Origin: Callorhinus ursinus
Lineage: Eukaryota > Chordata > Mammalia > Carnivora > Otariidae
Assembly (NCBI RefSeq): GCF_003265705.1
Contig: NW_020312894.1
Coordinates: 7,100,223-7,164,222 of the forward strand
Length of the DNA: 64,000 bases
Reading direction: 5' to 3'
The notes beneath the pieces were generated by a model, which saw only the letters and a list, made by a program, of their open reading frames with translations, did not search any database and was not told the origin of the DNA. This document shows positions 1 to 11,850 of the stretch, piece after piece. The first letter of the stretch is position 1. Each line of letters begins with the position of its first letter. The position numbers were made by a program, and so were the translations under genes.

Positions 1-965
1 CTGCCTGGCAAGGGTTACCCTACTCTTAATGTAATTTATAAGATTTATTAAAACATCTTCGTAGAAGAGAGTATACAAATCTTCTCTTATTAAATTTTTC
101 CCATGACTTTGATGATGCCTCATATGTTTTTCTAATATTTTTATGTATGTTTTCTCCATTTTTTTCATGGTTAGAATTACCAGAGATTTGTCTATTTTAT
201 CAGCTATTTTAAAAGAAGCCAACTATTGATTATGCTGATGAGGTTTACCATTTTGCTCTCTATCGCAGTAATTTCTGATTTTATTCAGGAGATGAGATAT
301 GAATAAATCAGCCTTTCCTTTTAGGCTATTATTCCTTCACTAAACTTCTTGAATTGAATGCTTAATTTTTTAAATATTATTTTGATTACATCTCAATAAC
401 TGAGTTGTGCCTCAATTTTTATCAGTTTCTAAATATAATTTTTATTTTCTTTTTGACACATATATCTAGGAGAGAATTTGTAAATGTGCAAGGTTTTAGA
501 ATTATTAATTTTCTAGTTTAATTGAATTATAATCAAAGGAACTGGCATTTATGATTTCTACTTTTAGGAACTGAGATTTCTTTATGGAATATATGTGTTT
601 ATCTATTACATATATGTGTGTAAACATTTTGAAATGCTAAGCTGTTTTGAATAGAATGACTATTTTCCATTTGTCAGGCATACATTTCTGCATGTACCTA
701 CTAAATTAAGATTGTTCATAATGTCTTCATCTACCCATTTCTGAGACAGTTGTGCTAAATTGTCTCACTATTATTTTTATTAATATTCTGATTTTTCTAA
801 CAATTTTTGCACTACACAGTTCAATAAATTAAAATTTATAACTATTTTATCGTCTTAGTAGATTGCTTCTTTATCATGATCAAGTATCCCTCTTTGTTCC
901 ATTTGGTATTTTTCTTCATGATTTTCATTTGGTTTACTTTAATATTGCCTCATCAGCTTTCTTTT
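1..965 (-). mobile_element. Ancient L1 (L1M-type) ORF2 fragment, antisense
   Basis: This is AT-rich sequence that reads as the reverse complement of L1 ORF2. The stretch near 180-260 matches the linker between endonuclease and reverse transcriptase, and 700-950 resembles the endonuclease region. It continues past the left edge of the window. No open frame survives. It looks like a separate fragment from the next L1 because domain order restarts at about 966. The family call is from memory of L1 consensus sequence and the age is inferred from heavy decay. Confidence 0.6.
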
Positions 966-1500
966 GTTAAGATTGTATTGAGTTTATAATTCATAGAGAA
1001 AAAAACTAACATTATAATGTTAGTCGTTACCTTTGAAGAAAAAGTAGGTTTTTAGAGTTTTAAGTCCCGTTTTTCCAAACATTTTCCTAGTCATTTTATC
1101 AATTTTTTGCTATTATAAATAGGATCTTTTCTTCCATTATATTCTCTAATTCATGATTTTATTTATATATGTCTAAATATTTATTTATGTATTTATTATG
1201 TATATTTTTAATATTTTTATTATGTATATATATATATATTAATTTTGTAGCCAGCCACCTCATTAAGTTATATTTTTAATAATGGTTTTTAGTTCATTCA
1301 TTTGGTTACTCTATCAGTCCTAGCATTTAAAATCATGACAACCTGCCTTCTTCTTTTTACTGTTTATGTTTCTTATTTGGTTCTTTTGTCTATTTGTATT
1401 GGCTAACATTTCCAGCATAATGAGAGTAAGTAATAATGGCATCCTTGCTTTGTTCCTGTTTTTAAAATAAATGTAAGGTACTTTCTTTGTCATAGTAACA

Positions 1501-1830
1501 AAGTATATGCTCCTGTCAGAAATACATTTTGTTGCAAATAACAGAAAACTTTAGTAATAAAGATTTATATAAAACGTTCTTTTTCCTCCAGTAACAGGAA
1601 GGCTGGAGGGAGAGGGTGTTAGTTCATTCTGCGGTTCAACCCTGCCTTGTCTGTGAGTCTCAGCTTTTCCCTCAAGGCTCCAAGGAGACTGCAGCAGCTT
1701 TGGGAGTCCAGGAAGAGCTGGTGCACCTATGTTCTTTAGCTGAAATGCACTTTTCCCAAAGCCCCCCAGTGGATACCCCTTCAGCAGAGGAGGCTGGGAA
1801 GCTGGGAAACGGAAATGTAATAACTGACTT
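1501..1830. other. Unassigned block inside the L1
   Basis: This segment is clearly GC-richer than the AT-rich L1 on both sides and does not fit L1 ORF2. It resembles the body of an old non-autonomous repeat, but I cannot name the family. A 135-residue frame starts here and runs on into L1 sequence, which marks it as accidental. Confidence 0.35.
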
Positions 1831-3235
1831 TTCAGCCAGGTTTTCAAATGTATTAGCTAGAATCGTGCAAAATGCTGTTTTGAATTCTTTTAACTCCCTT
1901 TGTATCTATGGTTATTTTTCTATTCTTGTTTCTAATTTTGTGTTTTTGTGCTTTCTTACTTTTTTCTTGATTAGTCTAGCAAGTAGTTTATGTTACTCTG
2001 GGTCTTTATTGCTTTCGCCTTAACCAGCTCTTGATTTTATGGATCAATTCTGCCAGTTTTGTATGCTAATTAATTTATATCTGCATTTATCTTTATTAAT
2101 TACTTTTTTGTTTGTGTTTATTTTAGTGTTCTTTATCTAAATACTTGATTTGGATGTCGAATTCATTTGTTTCATTCTTTAATGATTGTTAGAGAAAGAA
2201 TTTAAAACTGATATTTTAGGACTTAATGTGTGTTATTTTGTAGCTACAGAGGCTTATGGTTTCAATTTCTTTCTTGACTTGAGTAGTTTAGATGTTTGTG
2301 CTTTTACTACTAGTGGGGATTTTTTATTTTTACTTTTTCTTCTTCGCTATTTAATTTCTTCTTCACTATTAAATTTAGTTTTATTGAATTGTGGTGAGAA
2401 AACCTGCACCATTTATATTTTCTTAGAATTGACTGAGACTTTATTTGTTGTCCAATTTTTGCAAAATATATGGGCACTTGAAAAGAAATTGCTATTAATT
2501 ATATTAATCAGATCTAGTGTTTTTTTTTTTGTCTATTGTTGTTAGTCTATGGAAGTCATTAGTGACTAAGAGAAGTGTTTTAAAGTCTCCGCTTACTATT
2601 GTGTTTCAAATACTTTATCCTTTCATTTCCTGCAACTTTTGCTTTTTATCTGTTTTGATGCTATATTGTTTGATGTATAAAGATGAATGAAACATGCATT
2701 TTCATTATGAAGTTTATACCTCAGCATTATAATGCTTTCCCACCTGAATTCAACTGTGTCTAATACTCATATTGCAAACCCTGCTTTCTTTTTATTTGTG
2801 GCTGCCTGATGTGTCGTGGGCCATTCTTTTACTTTCACATTTTGTCCCTAAGAGTAAATAGATGACTTTAGTTTTTGATCCCGTTTGCACTGGTTTTTGT
2901 AATAGCTCTATTTCATTTCAACTTTGTAATTCTGTGTAGTAATTTTTGGGTTTCTTGTTTCTTGATTTGGTGTTCTTTCTTTCACTGTATATTTTGGCTT
3001 GGTTTTGATTGTTTATTGTCCTGGGAGGCAAATGGAAGATACATAGACTGTTTTAATTTCCAACTAATGTCTACCTTTACAACTTTAAACAGTATTCTTA
3101 AATCTTTCTCCATTTATCAATTTACCAAATTAAACATTATGAGGAAATTAGAACTCTTTCATTTCTTTTTCTTTCTTCACTCTTTTTCTTCCTAATTTTA
3201 ATTGGTATATTCTGGTGTATTTAATTGAGATACAT

Positions 3236-3276
3236 ACATATATATCTATACACACACACACATATATATATCTCAG
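3236..3276. repeat. Short TA/CA simple repeat
   Basis: Alternating (TA)n and (CA)n dinucleotides lie inside the antisense L1. No function is indicated. Confidence 0.8.
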
Positions 3277-3740
3277 TATCCTTATCTCTTGTCGTTATGT
3301 TATTATTTTTGCACAAAACATTTATGTTCTCTTTGTAATCGCAAGTTTTGTTAAATTTTTTAATTTTCTCATTAAAAATTGAAAAGTGTTTGCATATAGA
3401 TTTACATTCTATTTTGAATAACAACCACCATAGTTCTTTACCTTTATTTATGTGGATTCAGTGTTCATCTCTAATCCTGTAGAACAATGGCTTTCTTATT
3501 TTCTATCCTCTCTGAGCTCCTTAGATTGCTTCATTAAGACTTTTCTGATTCACATGTAAGAGCAATATGTCCCTTTAGTCCTTGCACACTTGCAAATGTC
3601 TTTTAATTTTTCCCATTCAGAGAGACTTGTCCTATCTACTTAGCTGCGGGCAGTGGTCTTTATTTCTAAAGTTCAATAAATTTGCCAAGATATACCTTCC
3701 TGTTTTGATCATTTTTCATGTGATGAATTTGGTGAACCTG

Positions 3741-3928
3741 TTTTTTTTTTTTTTAAGATTTTATTTATTTATTTGTCAGAGAGAGAGAGCACAAGCAGGG
3801 GAAATGGGAGGCAGAGGGAGAAACAGACTCCCTGCTGAGCCAGGAGCCTGATGCCGGACTCCATCCTAGGAGCTGGGATCATGACCTGAGCCAAAGGCAG
3901 CTGCTTAACCGACTCATCCTTTGGCCAG
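3741..3928 (-). mobile_element. Can-SINE (tRNA-Lys-derived), minus strand
   Basis: A T-run is followed by AAGATTTTATTTATTT and a GAGAGAG tract, then the antisense SINE body ending near CTTAACCGACT. The distal tRNA-derived end is decayed. Possible target-site duplication: AACCTGTTT just before against AGCCTGTTT just after. It is inserted in the antisense L1. Confidence 0.9.
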
Positions 3929-3944
3929 CCTGTTTGATGGGAAG

Positions 3945-4442
3945 TGTGATGGTTAATTTTACGTGTCAGCTTATCTGGGCTAAGGATGCCCAGATAGCTG
4001 GTAAAACATTATGTCTAGGTGTGTATATGAGGTTTTTCTGGATGAGATTAGCATTTAAATCAGTTGACTGGGTAAAGAAGATTGCCCTTACCAATGCCAG
4101 TGGGCGGCACTCAATCTGTTGAGGAGCTCAAGAGAACAAAAATGTGGAAGATGGGCAGATTTGCTCTTTGCTTGATCTGGGACATCCACTTTCTCCTGCC
4201 TTTGGACCTCAATGCTCTTGGTTTGGTGGTCTTCAGACTTAGACTGGGACTTAACGCCCTTGGTGCCCTGATTCTCAGGCCTTTGGACACAGACTGAACT
4301 CTACCACCAGCTTTCTTGGGTCTCCAGCTTGCAGACAGCAGGACTTCTCAGCCTTTGTAACCACGTGGGCCAATTCCTATAATAACTCTCACATATATAT
4401 CCCTATAGATCATATTGGCTGTTTCTCTGGGAGCCTAATACA
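3945..4442 (+). mobile_element. MLT2-type ERVL solo LTR
   Basis: The element begins TGTGATGGTTAATTTTA and ends CCTAATACA, so it has the TG...CA ends of an LTR. Near its 3' end is the stretch resembling GAGCCAATTCCTATAATAA that is typical of MLT2 LTRs as I remember them. The 498-bp length fits a full LTR. Flanking 5-mers GGAAG (3940-3944) and GGCAG (4443-4447) look like a decayed 5-bp target duplication. There is no internal retroviral sequence, so this is a solo LTR. It sits inside the antisense L1. Confidence 0.75.
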
Positions 4443-4870
4443 GGCAGATGCAGTTTTTGCACGTCAAGAAAGTTTTTTTCTATTATCTTTTGAATATATC
4501 TCTCTGCTCCTTTGATATGTTCTCTGTTTTAGGACATCGGTTATTTGAGTATGGATCTCTGCTGTCTGCCCTTCATATCTTCATCATGCCTCTTATCTTT
4601 TTAGTCTTGTTTCTTTCTGTATTCTGTTTGACTTTCTCAAATCTCTTCTCCATGTCTCTGACTCAGTTTTCTACAAAGCCAAATTCTCTCCTCCTTGTTT
4701 GTAATGGATCAATTCATTCTGCATTCTGATTTATTTTGCCCTCAATTTCTTATTTTCCCAGTTCTCTTTTCATATTATTCTTGTGTTTTATCATCTCACT
4801 GTTGATCTTGAGTTTCATGAAGATCCTGTTTTAGTTAATATCCTTGAGAATGTTTATATTTCTAACAATG
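4443..4870 (-). mobile_element. Ancient L1, antisense, continuation into ORF1 region
   Basis: This continues the L1 interrupted at 3741. The text near 4480-4570 matches the antisense of the L1M ORF1 middle section that precedes the RRM domain. With 966-3740 it makes about 3.2 kb or more of one minus-strand L1, reading ORF1 toward ORF2 on the minus strand. Confidence 0.6.
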
Positions 4871-5522
4871 CTATCATGTAAGCTGAGACCTATAGGATAA
4901 GAAAGTGTTCTCTGGGTGAAAGGTAGGGGCTTAGGAGAAATAGCCTGGTAAAGACACAGGTGAAAGAAAGCTTGGGACATGAATGAAACATACAGATGGA
5001 GTGATGGTTGCTTATATAACTGGAAAATGGTGAGTGAGGGATGGAGTAGCACAATTTGGGGCTTGAGAGGTAAACAGGAGACAGATGGTGCTGGGCCCTA
5101 TAGCTCATGTTAAGGAGTTTTTAAGTCCAACAGAAAACCAGTGAATGGTTTTAAGGAAGGGGACATGATCTAATGTACATTTTTAAAAATTCACTCTTAC
5201 TGACCATTGAGGATGGACTGGAGAGGGACGTGAGGAATGATGGGAGCAGTTGGGACACAGACACAGGTGAGGGTTATTCTAGAGTGATAACAGGGAATGG
5301 AGGAAAGTAGATTCAAAAGAGATCTCAGTGGCAGCATCAGTAGGACTTAGTAATGGATTGATGGGGCAGTAAAGGGTTGAAGTGAATGTGAGAACACACG
5401 TAGGAAAAGATTTTAGAAGTTGAAAAGCAAAAAGTCTCATCCTGATAGATGAGGGGAAATACTTGATTGGAAGAACGACTGATGAACACTGTTTGGGGAA
5501 TATTAATATGTCAACAATGTTC

Positions 5523-5860
5523 TGGGGCGTCTGGGCAGCCCATTCGCTTAAGCTCCGACTCGATTTTGGCTCAGGTTGTGGTCTCATGGTCATGCGATCA
5601 AGCCTCTGTGGAGCCTGCTTAAGATTCTCTTTCTCCTGGGACACCTGGGGGGCTCAGTCGGTTAAGTGGCTGCCTTTGGCTCAGGTCATGATCTCAGGGT
5701 CCCGAGATCAAGTCCCACGTGGGGCTCCTTGCTCAGCGGGGAGCCTGCTTCTTCCTGTACTTGCCACTCCCACTGCTTGCTCAGTTTCTCTCTCTCTCTG
5801 ACAAATAAATACATAAAATCTTAAAAAATTCTCTCCCTTTGCCCACCCTCCCCCCAAAAA
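5523..5860 (+). mobile_element. Can-SINE (outer, older copy) split by a second SINE
   Basis: The head GGGGCGTCTGGGCAGCC begins at 5523 and the body reaches AAGATTCTCTTTCTCC near 5637. The rest of the body (CTCTCCCTTTGCCCACC and a short A tail) resumes at about 5832. The whole unit is flanked by a 15-bp duplication, ATGTCAACAATGTTC (5508-5522) and ATGTCAACAGTGTTC (5861-5875), with one mismatch. Confidence 0.88.
5638..5829 (+). mobile_element. Can-SINE (inner, younger copy)
   Basis: A complete SINE, with head GGGACACCTGGGGGGCTCAG, body and an AAATAAATACATAAAATC tail, is inserted in the pyrimidine-rich part of the older SINE. The sequence ATTCTCT occurs at both edges and is the likely target duplication. 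Confidence 0.85.
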
Positions 5861-6070
5861 ATGTCAACAGTGTTCAGATGGAAGACGAAAAAGGAAAAAG
5901 AGCAACCAGCCTCTACATTAGAAACACAGCAGTGAGGACATCAAAGAGGGAACAAATAGAAGAGACTCAAAGGAAGGTGTTTTGGAGCTTGGCACCAAAT
6001 CGGATGTAGGCAAGGTGATGTTATAATAGACAGAAATGGAGAAACTAAGAAATAAGGGAAGATGGAAGGT

Positions 6071-6904
6071 TGGATGGGGGACTGTGTAACCTGTTTAGTT
6101 ACATATGCAGTTATCTTGAAAGCAAACACTGACTGTTGACCCCAGTGGTGTGCACAGTTTACCAAAAGTTAAATTTCATGATGTGTTTTTTTACATTGAC
6201 TAAGCAAAACACTAGCTGCATAATAAGCTACTGCAACATTGCTCCTTAAAATGCTTGTGCTCATGATCCTTCTCCATTCACAGGTTCTCTCCTCTTCCAA
6301 TCCTACCCACCTGACATGAAACAGGGAAGCTGACCGCATCTTCAGTCTTACACTAAGTGTTTTTAGGTTACATTTATCAAAAACGTACACCCAGTGCTGG
6401 CTAAATGGCCTGTCCTATATTTAAATCCCTAAAGAATCAATAAACATGTTGTCTAAGTCTGTTTATGCTAAATGTTTGTTCCCTTTATCTCCGTTGCTTC
6501 CTCCAATTCAAGCAGCAGTATCATCATGTGGAGGAAGATAACAAAGTAACCATCACATCTACAAAACCAGATTGTAAAGTCTTTAAGTCTTTTTCCTTGG
6601 CATTAGCTAGTTAGAGTGGCTGCATTCCTTGTGTACATTCCTTGTGGCTGGTTGATAGCCCAGCCTAGTTCTAGGAGGGAAACCACCGCAGGGTCCCTGT
6701 AGCTCCCTCTTATTCCCTGGCTCCCCTTCAGGTTATCACAAAGGTCCCACTGCCTTCACCCTCTCTGAGAATCTGTCAGTTCTGCTTCCTGATTCCACAG
6801 TCTCTGTTCCCTCTCTGTCACCCTACCTGTTTTGGACGTTTAGGCCCTGCTTTTTTCCTGGGCTGGCTCTTTCCTAAGGTACAAACTCAAGTAGTCCCTC
6901 CCCC
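6071..6904. other. Unassigned non-coding sequence
   Basis: I see no gene, RNA or confident repeat here. The part 6660-6860 is pyrimidine-rich. All frames are short. Confidence 0.4.
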
Positions 6905-6905
6905 A

Positions 6906-6953
<48 letters not shown>
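6905..6953. repeat. (CA)n microsatellite
   Basis: An almost pure run of about 23 CA units. It is likely length-polymorphic, as uninterrupted CA tracts usually are. Confidence 0.97.
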
Positions 6954-6955
<2 letters not shown>

Positions 6956-7534
6956 CAGAAGTCCTGCTTGTACCAAGTCCCAGGCTCCCACTTGCCTAGA
7001 GGTGACAGGAACAAACCAGGATAGACAAGCAAGGTAACAGCCACGCAGATTCCGGAGTTCTCGGGTGATTCTCATTTTTAGTATTGATCGTGGTCTATTG
7101 AGTTAAAAGAGTTTTACAGGTGTTTGAAGCGCATCCTCACATCCATCTCTAAGTCTCTTGATTCAAAATCATAGTTAGAAATAGTTAAGCGAGTTCGAGT
7201 CTCTTGGTGATGTAGACTGATGAATTCGCAAGGGCATGGTCTGCTCTGATACAGGTGTGTTGCATTGAAGACTCAAATCCCACAGGAGGAATTGCTGTCA
7301 ACAATATGATTTTCTGAAATAGTGAAGAACTCATGATAAAATGCCCAAAGACACAAAATGCAGTCTTCCCTCAATTTACATCGTTGCATTTCTGGAAAAT
7401 TCAGCATACATGGAAACCATGCAAAAGGTATTTTGTGCTTTTATGGTGAACAGAATTAGGTTCTACGATTGAATGATAATGTGCAGTGGGAGATTTCAAA
7501 GTCATACTGCAGGCAGGATGATGCTTTGTTGTGG
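6954..7534. other. Unassigned non-coding sequence
   Basis: Single-copy-looking sequence with no coding frame or repeat I can name. Confidence 0.4.
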
Positions 7535-7677
7535 AGGACTGTCCCATTCATTGCAGGGTATTAACCAAATAGCTGCCAGTGGTGCCCAGCAGTCACTGTG
7601 ACAACCAAAAACTACCACTGCAAATTTCAAAAATTCCCCCTAGGGGGTGGTACAACTCCCTTGAGAACTACTGTTTA
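7535..7677 (-). mobile_element. MER5-type hAT (Charlie) MITE, antisense
   Basis: The text GTGACAACCAAAAACTACC and the ending GGTACAACTCCCTTGAGAAC match the antisense of MER5A/B, a non-autonomous hAT DNA transposon. It is partial and decayed. Confidence 0.75.
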
Positions 7678-7699
7678 AATAAACTGAGTCTTCTTTTAG

Positions 7700-7806
7700 G
7701 ATTCCTTTAAAAGGTACCAGGATAGACGAGCATCAAATGAGTTAATACTTAACAGAGTTTAGAACAATGTTTGGCATGTTGCAAGCTCTGTGCATGTATT
7801 TATTAT
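7700..7806 (+). mobile_element. MIR 3' part
   Basis: The order 'ATGAGTTAATACTTAACAGA...TGTTTGGCATGTTGCAAGC' matches the end of the tRNA-derived MIR SINE. It is short and diverged. Confidence 0.55.
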
Positions 7807-7954
7807 ATACATAAACAAATACAGTCAATGACAATCAAAACATGCCCACTTTTTTTTTTTACATTAGCGAACAGACAGTTATGAGGGCTGAGCTTATGTG
7901 ACCTGATTATCTTTTCTTAATGTGAAATCTACACAACTTATAGTGGGTCATCAT

Positions 7955-8345
7955 TTGTGTAAAAAGGGAGGAAGAATAATCTGTATATTTTATCTATTTA
8001 TTTATTTACTTATTTATTTATGTGAGAGAGAGCATGAGCAAGAGTAGGGGGGATGGAGAGTCTTAAGCAGACTCCGATTTGGGTGCAAAGCCCGATGCGG
8101 GGCTCAATCCCACTACCCCAAGACCACTACCTGAGCTGAAACCAAGAGTCGGACACTTAAATGACTGTGACACCCAGGCACCCCTCTGTATTTACTTTTA
8201 TAAACAAGGATACATAAGAAATTAGGAACATCGTTTGCCCCTGAGGTGGGGAACTGGATGCCCGAGGAAGACTTTTCATTGTACGCACTTGGAAATTTTT
8301 GTATTTTGAACAAAGTGATTGAAATGTTTAATTCAAAACAAATAA
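7955..8345 (+). mobile_element. L1ME-type 3' end, split by a Can-SINE
   Basis: The left part (CATTTGTGTAAAAAGGGAGG) and the right part (GATACATAAGAAATTAGGAAC to ATTTTTGTATTTTGAAC) are consecutive pieces of an old L1ME 3' UTR. They are separated by the SINE at 7990-8184. The 3' end is followed by AT-rich sequence. Confidence 0.65.
7990..8184 (-). mobile_element. Can-SINE, minus strand
   Basis: An antisense SINE with a (TTTA)n tail, a GAGAGAG box and the ending GACACCCAGGCACCCC, which is the reverse complement of the tRNA-derived head. TCTGTAT is present at both edges as a likely short target duplication. Moderately diverged. Confidence 0.9.
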
Positions 8346-8884
8346 TAATTACATATTTTTAAAATGTGTACAGTTTAATATATTTCAGGAATAACAAGAT
8401 TCTGTGTAGTAATGAGATACAAATTAGGGGTTCACACAAATGACTGCGTTATTTAGTTTTTATAACCAAACCACCTTTTTATAGTTTTATTTTTCTTACT
8501 TAGTCCTCCATTTTCTCTTATTAAAATCAGTGTCACCAATATTCCCTGATACCATATGCTTTCATTTTCATTAAACTAGAAATACATTTATGTCATTGAC
8601 ATTCAAACCCAAGTCAGTCCTCCAATCCCTAGGTGCCTGGGACTTGAGAAGTTTGTAGACAGTGAAAACTCTGCCTACTCATCCCAGCTCGGTGGACCTT
8701 CCTAGATAGTAGGACCGTGGTCGTCATGCCGCCAGGAGGTGGGAGAGAGAGGCTGGCGGGACATAGGAGAAGTAGAAGGCATAGCAGACAAGGATTCATG
8801 AATCTGGAATTTCAGAGCCACAGACTCAAGTTTGGAAGGAAGTTTTAGAGATGACCCTCCTCCCGTCTCTTCTGTGGTCCTTCC
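8346..8884. other. Unassigned non-coding sequence
   Basis: AT-rich to 8640, then mixed composition. No gene or confident repeat seen. Confidence 0.4.
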
Positions 8885-9020
8885 ATCTTTACCCTCTTTC
8901 GTCTCTCCCTCCCTCCTCCTTTAACAGATGGTGACACAGAGGTTCAAAGAGAACTTCTTTCTCCAAGATCACGCAGGGTGGGAGTGGCTGAACCAGAATT
9001 CAGACCCCAGTCTTCCTTCT
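8885..9020 (-). mobile_element. MIR, antisense
   Basis: The order 'ACAGATGGTGACACAGAGGT ... AAGATCACGCAGG ... AACCAGAATTCAGACCCC' is the antisense core of MIR. Confidence 0.7.
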
Positions 9021-11504
9021 CATCAAAAGGATGCAGGTACAAGAGGCTCTTTCTCTGTCTTCTTTGTCTTTCTCAGCATCTGGTTTTATCCCCCTCCCAG
9101 TGTGGATGGCAGGGAGAGAAAGGTAGGTGAATAAGTTGGGCAGGGAAGATTTTCTGTCCTGCATCAAAGTTTTAAAAACTCTTAAGGGTGGCATCTAAAG
9201 GACTGTAATTCTCAAGTTGAGGTAAAAACCCTTCTTTGCATGGTCAGGGTCCTTGCAGCAAAGAGTGAAATTGAAACTGATAGCCCTGTACCAAATTCAT
9301 CACAGATTTGGGAGGACCATTTGCTTCCCTTTCTGGTAGGGGGAGTGGAGACATCAGAAATTATCCCACCTTACCTGAGGCTTTTTTTTTTCTGTCTCCT
9401 TCCTTTCTCTACAAAAAACATAAGATGATTAAAAAGATTCCCATATCTACTTTCAAATTATGTCAGAAAAGTAGATTAAAGATTTTATGCTTAGGAAAAC
9501 GGGGATAAATATTCAAACATAAATTATGGCAGTATTAATAATTGCACATTTGTGCTAAGTAACTAGAAAATTATTTGAGCATTAATTCCATTTACATATG
9601 TTCATTCAGATTTGTATCCCTGAAGCATGCAAGTATTTGGGGTTTGAAACATTTAATCACTTAGTAAGCAGCCCTCAATGGGATTGCCATTTATTTATTG
9701 TCTTTATTGATTTTCCTGCACAGGAGAAAAAAGCTGGCAGTGAATAGAAGCCGGCTGCTGAAGGGAAAGAACTCTATCTTTTCTAGCGCAGAACAAAAGC
9801 TCCTGTTTTTTGTTTTTTTTTTAAAGAGCAACCTGTTTTCTTCAGATCATCCCAGCCCAGGGCCAGAATGAGGCTTCATTCATTTGTTAGGAACTCTGCT
9901 CCCCACAGTGTGGATTTTTATTGTTTCTAGACAGACACATCGCATAGCACTTGGTTTTCTGTTCAGGTTGAATTTTCTGAGTAAGTTCTTATCTGGACCA
10001 TGGTGGAGAGTCCAGGCTCCCAGAAGTACATTTCTTATTTGATACGTGAGACTCCCCCCTCCCAACGGGATACCTGGAAAAATGAGCCTGGTTCATCGGT
10101 CTAGACATATCATCTTCCTTAATCAGTCTTCAGAGAGATCTCCCTGGTGACTTCATTGTAATGGTTTCAATAACAAGAGGACCTGAACTCAGCGCAGCCG
10201 TCCTAAGAGCAAGAAGGACCCTGAGGCCTGAGAATACTTGTCGGAACTGTTCGGGGTTCCTCAAAACCTGACGCAGACCAGCCTCAGTGAAAAAAAGAAA
10301 GATGGAAACATTCAAGGACGACTGCTCAGGTTGGTGGAGCATAACCACCACCCTGAGAATGTCAGCCACACCTTGTGACTTCCTTCCAGGAGGACAGTAT
10401 GGAAGGAGCTGGAAAGTAACCACACGGTGGAGGGACTTGGCAACAGGGGTGGCCAGGGTGAGCACTGAGAAGGAAAATGCCCTTGACATTCAGAGGCTGG
10501 TCTGGCTCCCACAGCTAGACCGCGTTAGTCTCTGACAAGACGCCATGTCACAGAAAATCAAACCCAAAGCTCTCCTGAGACCATGATAAGATGAGACAAA
10601 GCAAGGCCACTTTATACTGTTGTCTAAGTGCAGACAGAACCGAGGTCGCTATGCCCCCCACAGAATAGCAAACACTCCCCCTTCAGCCCCCAGGAGTGAC
10701 TGCCCGTCTTTCCCAGGATAGCTTTCCCCTGTGCTGGCCTCGCCTGCCCACCATAAGATTTAGAGAACTGCATCTGTCCATGTGTAGCTAGATAAATATA
10801 GATAAGGGTCAACACGCCTCCGGCTAGAGATTTACTGTGTCCATCTTAGGAAGAGGAGAAGAAAGACCATAAAAAGAAATAGCTGGTTCAAAATCCAAAG
10901 TCTGATTTTTATGGATGTGAGGTGTCCGGGCTGCTGCCGGATCAGCACGGTTTGCAGCTATGCTCGGACAGCTAGAGCTTCTTTGTGCAAGATTTCAACA
11001 GTGCTGGGCAGACCTACGGGAGGACGAGCCCAGCTCCACCAGGAATGTGCCCTTAGAGGGAAGCAGCACTGGCCATCACACACCTTCCTGACTGGGTGTT
11101 TTGTCACCGAGAGGTGTATCCATTCAGTAATTCTAGTTAATCTAACCAGATCATGTGATTATGTTTTATTTTGTACGGTATACATCTGTGGTCTCCTCTT
11201 TGGTATCAGTTGTTCACAAGAATGTGATTACTGGAAGGGGTGGGTAGGGGGGACTTGTGCTAGTCTCCTCTTCCTATAGATAAGATTTATTGAGATACCA
11301 ATCATAAAACTGCCCCGATTTCTGACAGCAATCGAAAGGAAACCCCCGATTCCTTAGACCCGCCTCCAAATCACCCAACCAAAGCCCAAAGCCTATCATA
11401 GGTTGTTTCTAACACCCTCATGGTGTGTGTTCTTCCTCACCACAGGGGGTGATGGGCACAACTCGTTTAACTCCAGGTGTGTTCTTGGTGGTCTCTGATG
11501 AAGG
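9021..11504. other. Unassigned 2.5-kb non-coding stretch
   Basis: No exon-like frame, RNA or clear repeat is visible. Frames of up to 122 residues occur on both strands with no start context, domain or composition signal, so I treat them as chance. The segment 10130-11280 is GC-richer than its surroundings and may hold old repeats I cannot name. Confidence 0.4.
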
Positions 11505-11850
11505 ACATTCACAACCTTGTCAGTGATAAATCATGCACCCTTGATATCATGCCATGAGAATGGTGCTTCACCTACCTCTGTGGTCTTCCTCCCAAAGCCC
11601 ATTACCTCAGTCCAACCACAAGAAAAGGCTCAGACAGACCAACACCGAGGGACATATTACAAAATTCCTGACCAGTACTCCTCAACACTCCCGAGGCCAG
11701 TAAAAACAAGGGGGGTCTGGGAAAGTGTCACAGCCCAGAGAGGTCTAAGGAGACCTGAAGACTAATGTAATGTGGCATCCCAGATGAGATCCTGGAACAG
11801 AGAAGGGACATTAGGGGCAAACTAATGAAATGGAAAAGAGAAGTCAACAA
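11505..11850 (+). mobile_element. Ancient L1 (L1M/ME-type) 3' end
   Basis: The text CTAAGGAGACCTGAAGACTA, then TGGAACAGAGAAGGGACATT near 11790-11811, matches a common old L1 3' UTR. The polyA end is missing or decayed. Confidence 0.6.

Larger units (their letters stand above)
966..3740 (-). mobile_element. Ancient L1 (L1M-type) ORF2, antisense, first part
   Basis: The plus strand carries reverse-transcriptase sequence first (970-1480; the block near 1420-1465 matches the antisense of the conserved RQGCP region), then the linker (about 1830-2120), then endonuclease sequence (about 2120-3100), as expected for a minus-strand L1. The element is interrupted by unassigned sequence at 1501-1830 and by a Can-SINE at 3741. 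It resumes after the MLT2-type LTR at 4443. All frames are broken. Confidence 0.65.
4875..6070 (-). mobile_element. LINE L2 fragment, antisense (split by SINEs)
   Basis: Purine-rich text with phrases such as GTTTTAAGGAAGGGGACATG near 5150-5170 matches the antisense of the mammalian L2 3' region. The L2 runs from 4875 to 5507 and resumes at about 5876 after the nested SINE pair. It has no open frame. Confidence 0.6.

Noticed and set aside
1616..2023. 135-codon plus-strand frame
   Set aside because: It spans an unassigned repeat-like block and antisense L1, and its second half is L1 poly-pyrimidine translated as hydrophobic residues.
3945..4442. MLT2 LTR as part of an intact provirus
   Set aside because: Only a single LTR is present, with L1 sequence on both sides. 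No gag, pol or env-like sequence is nearby.
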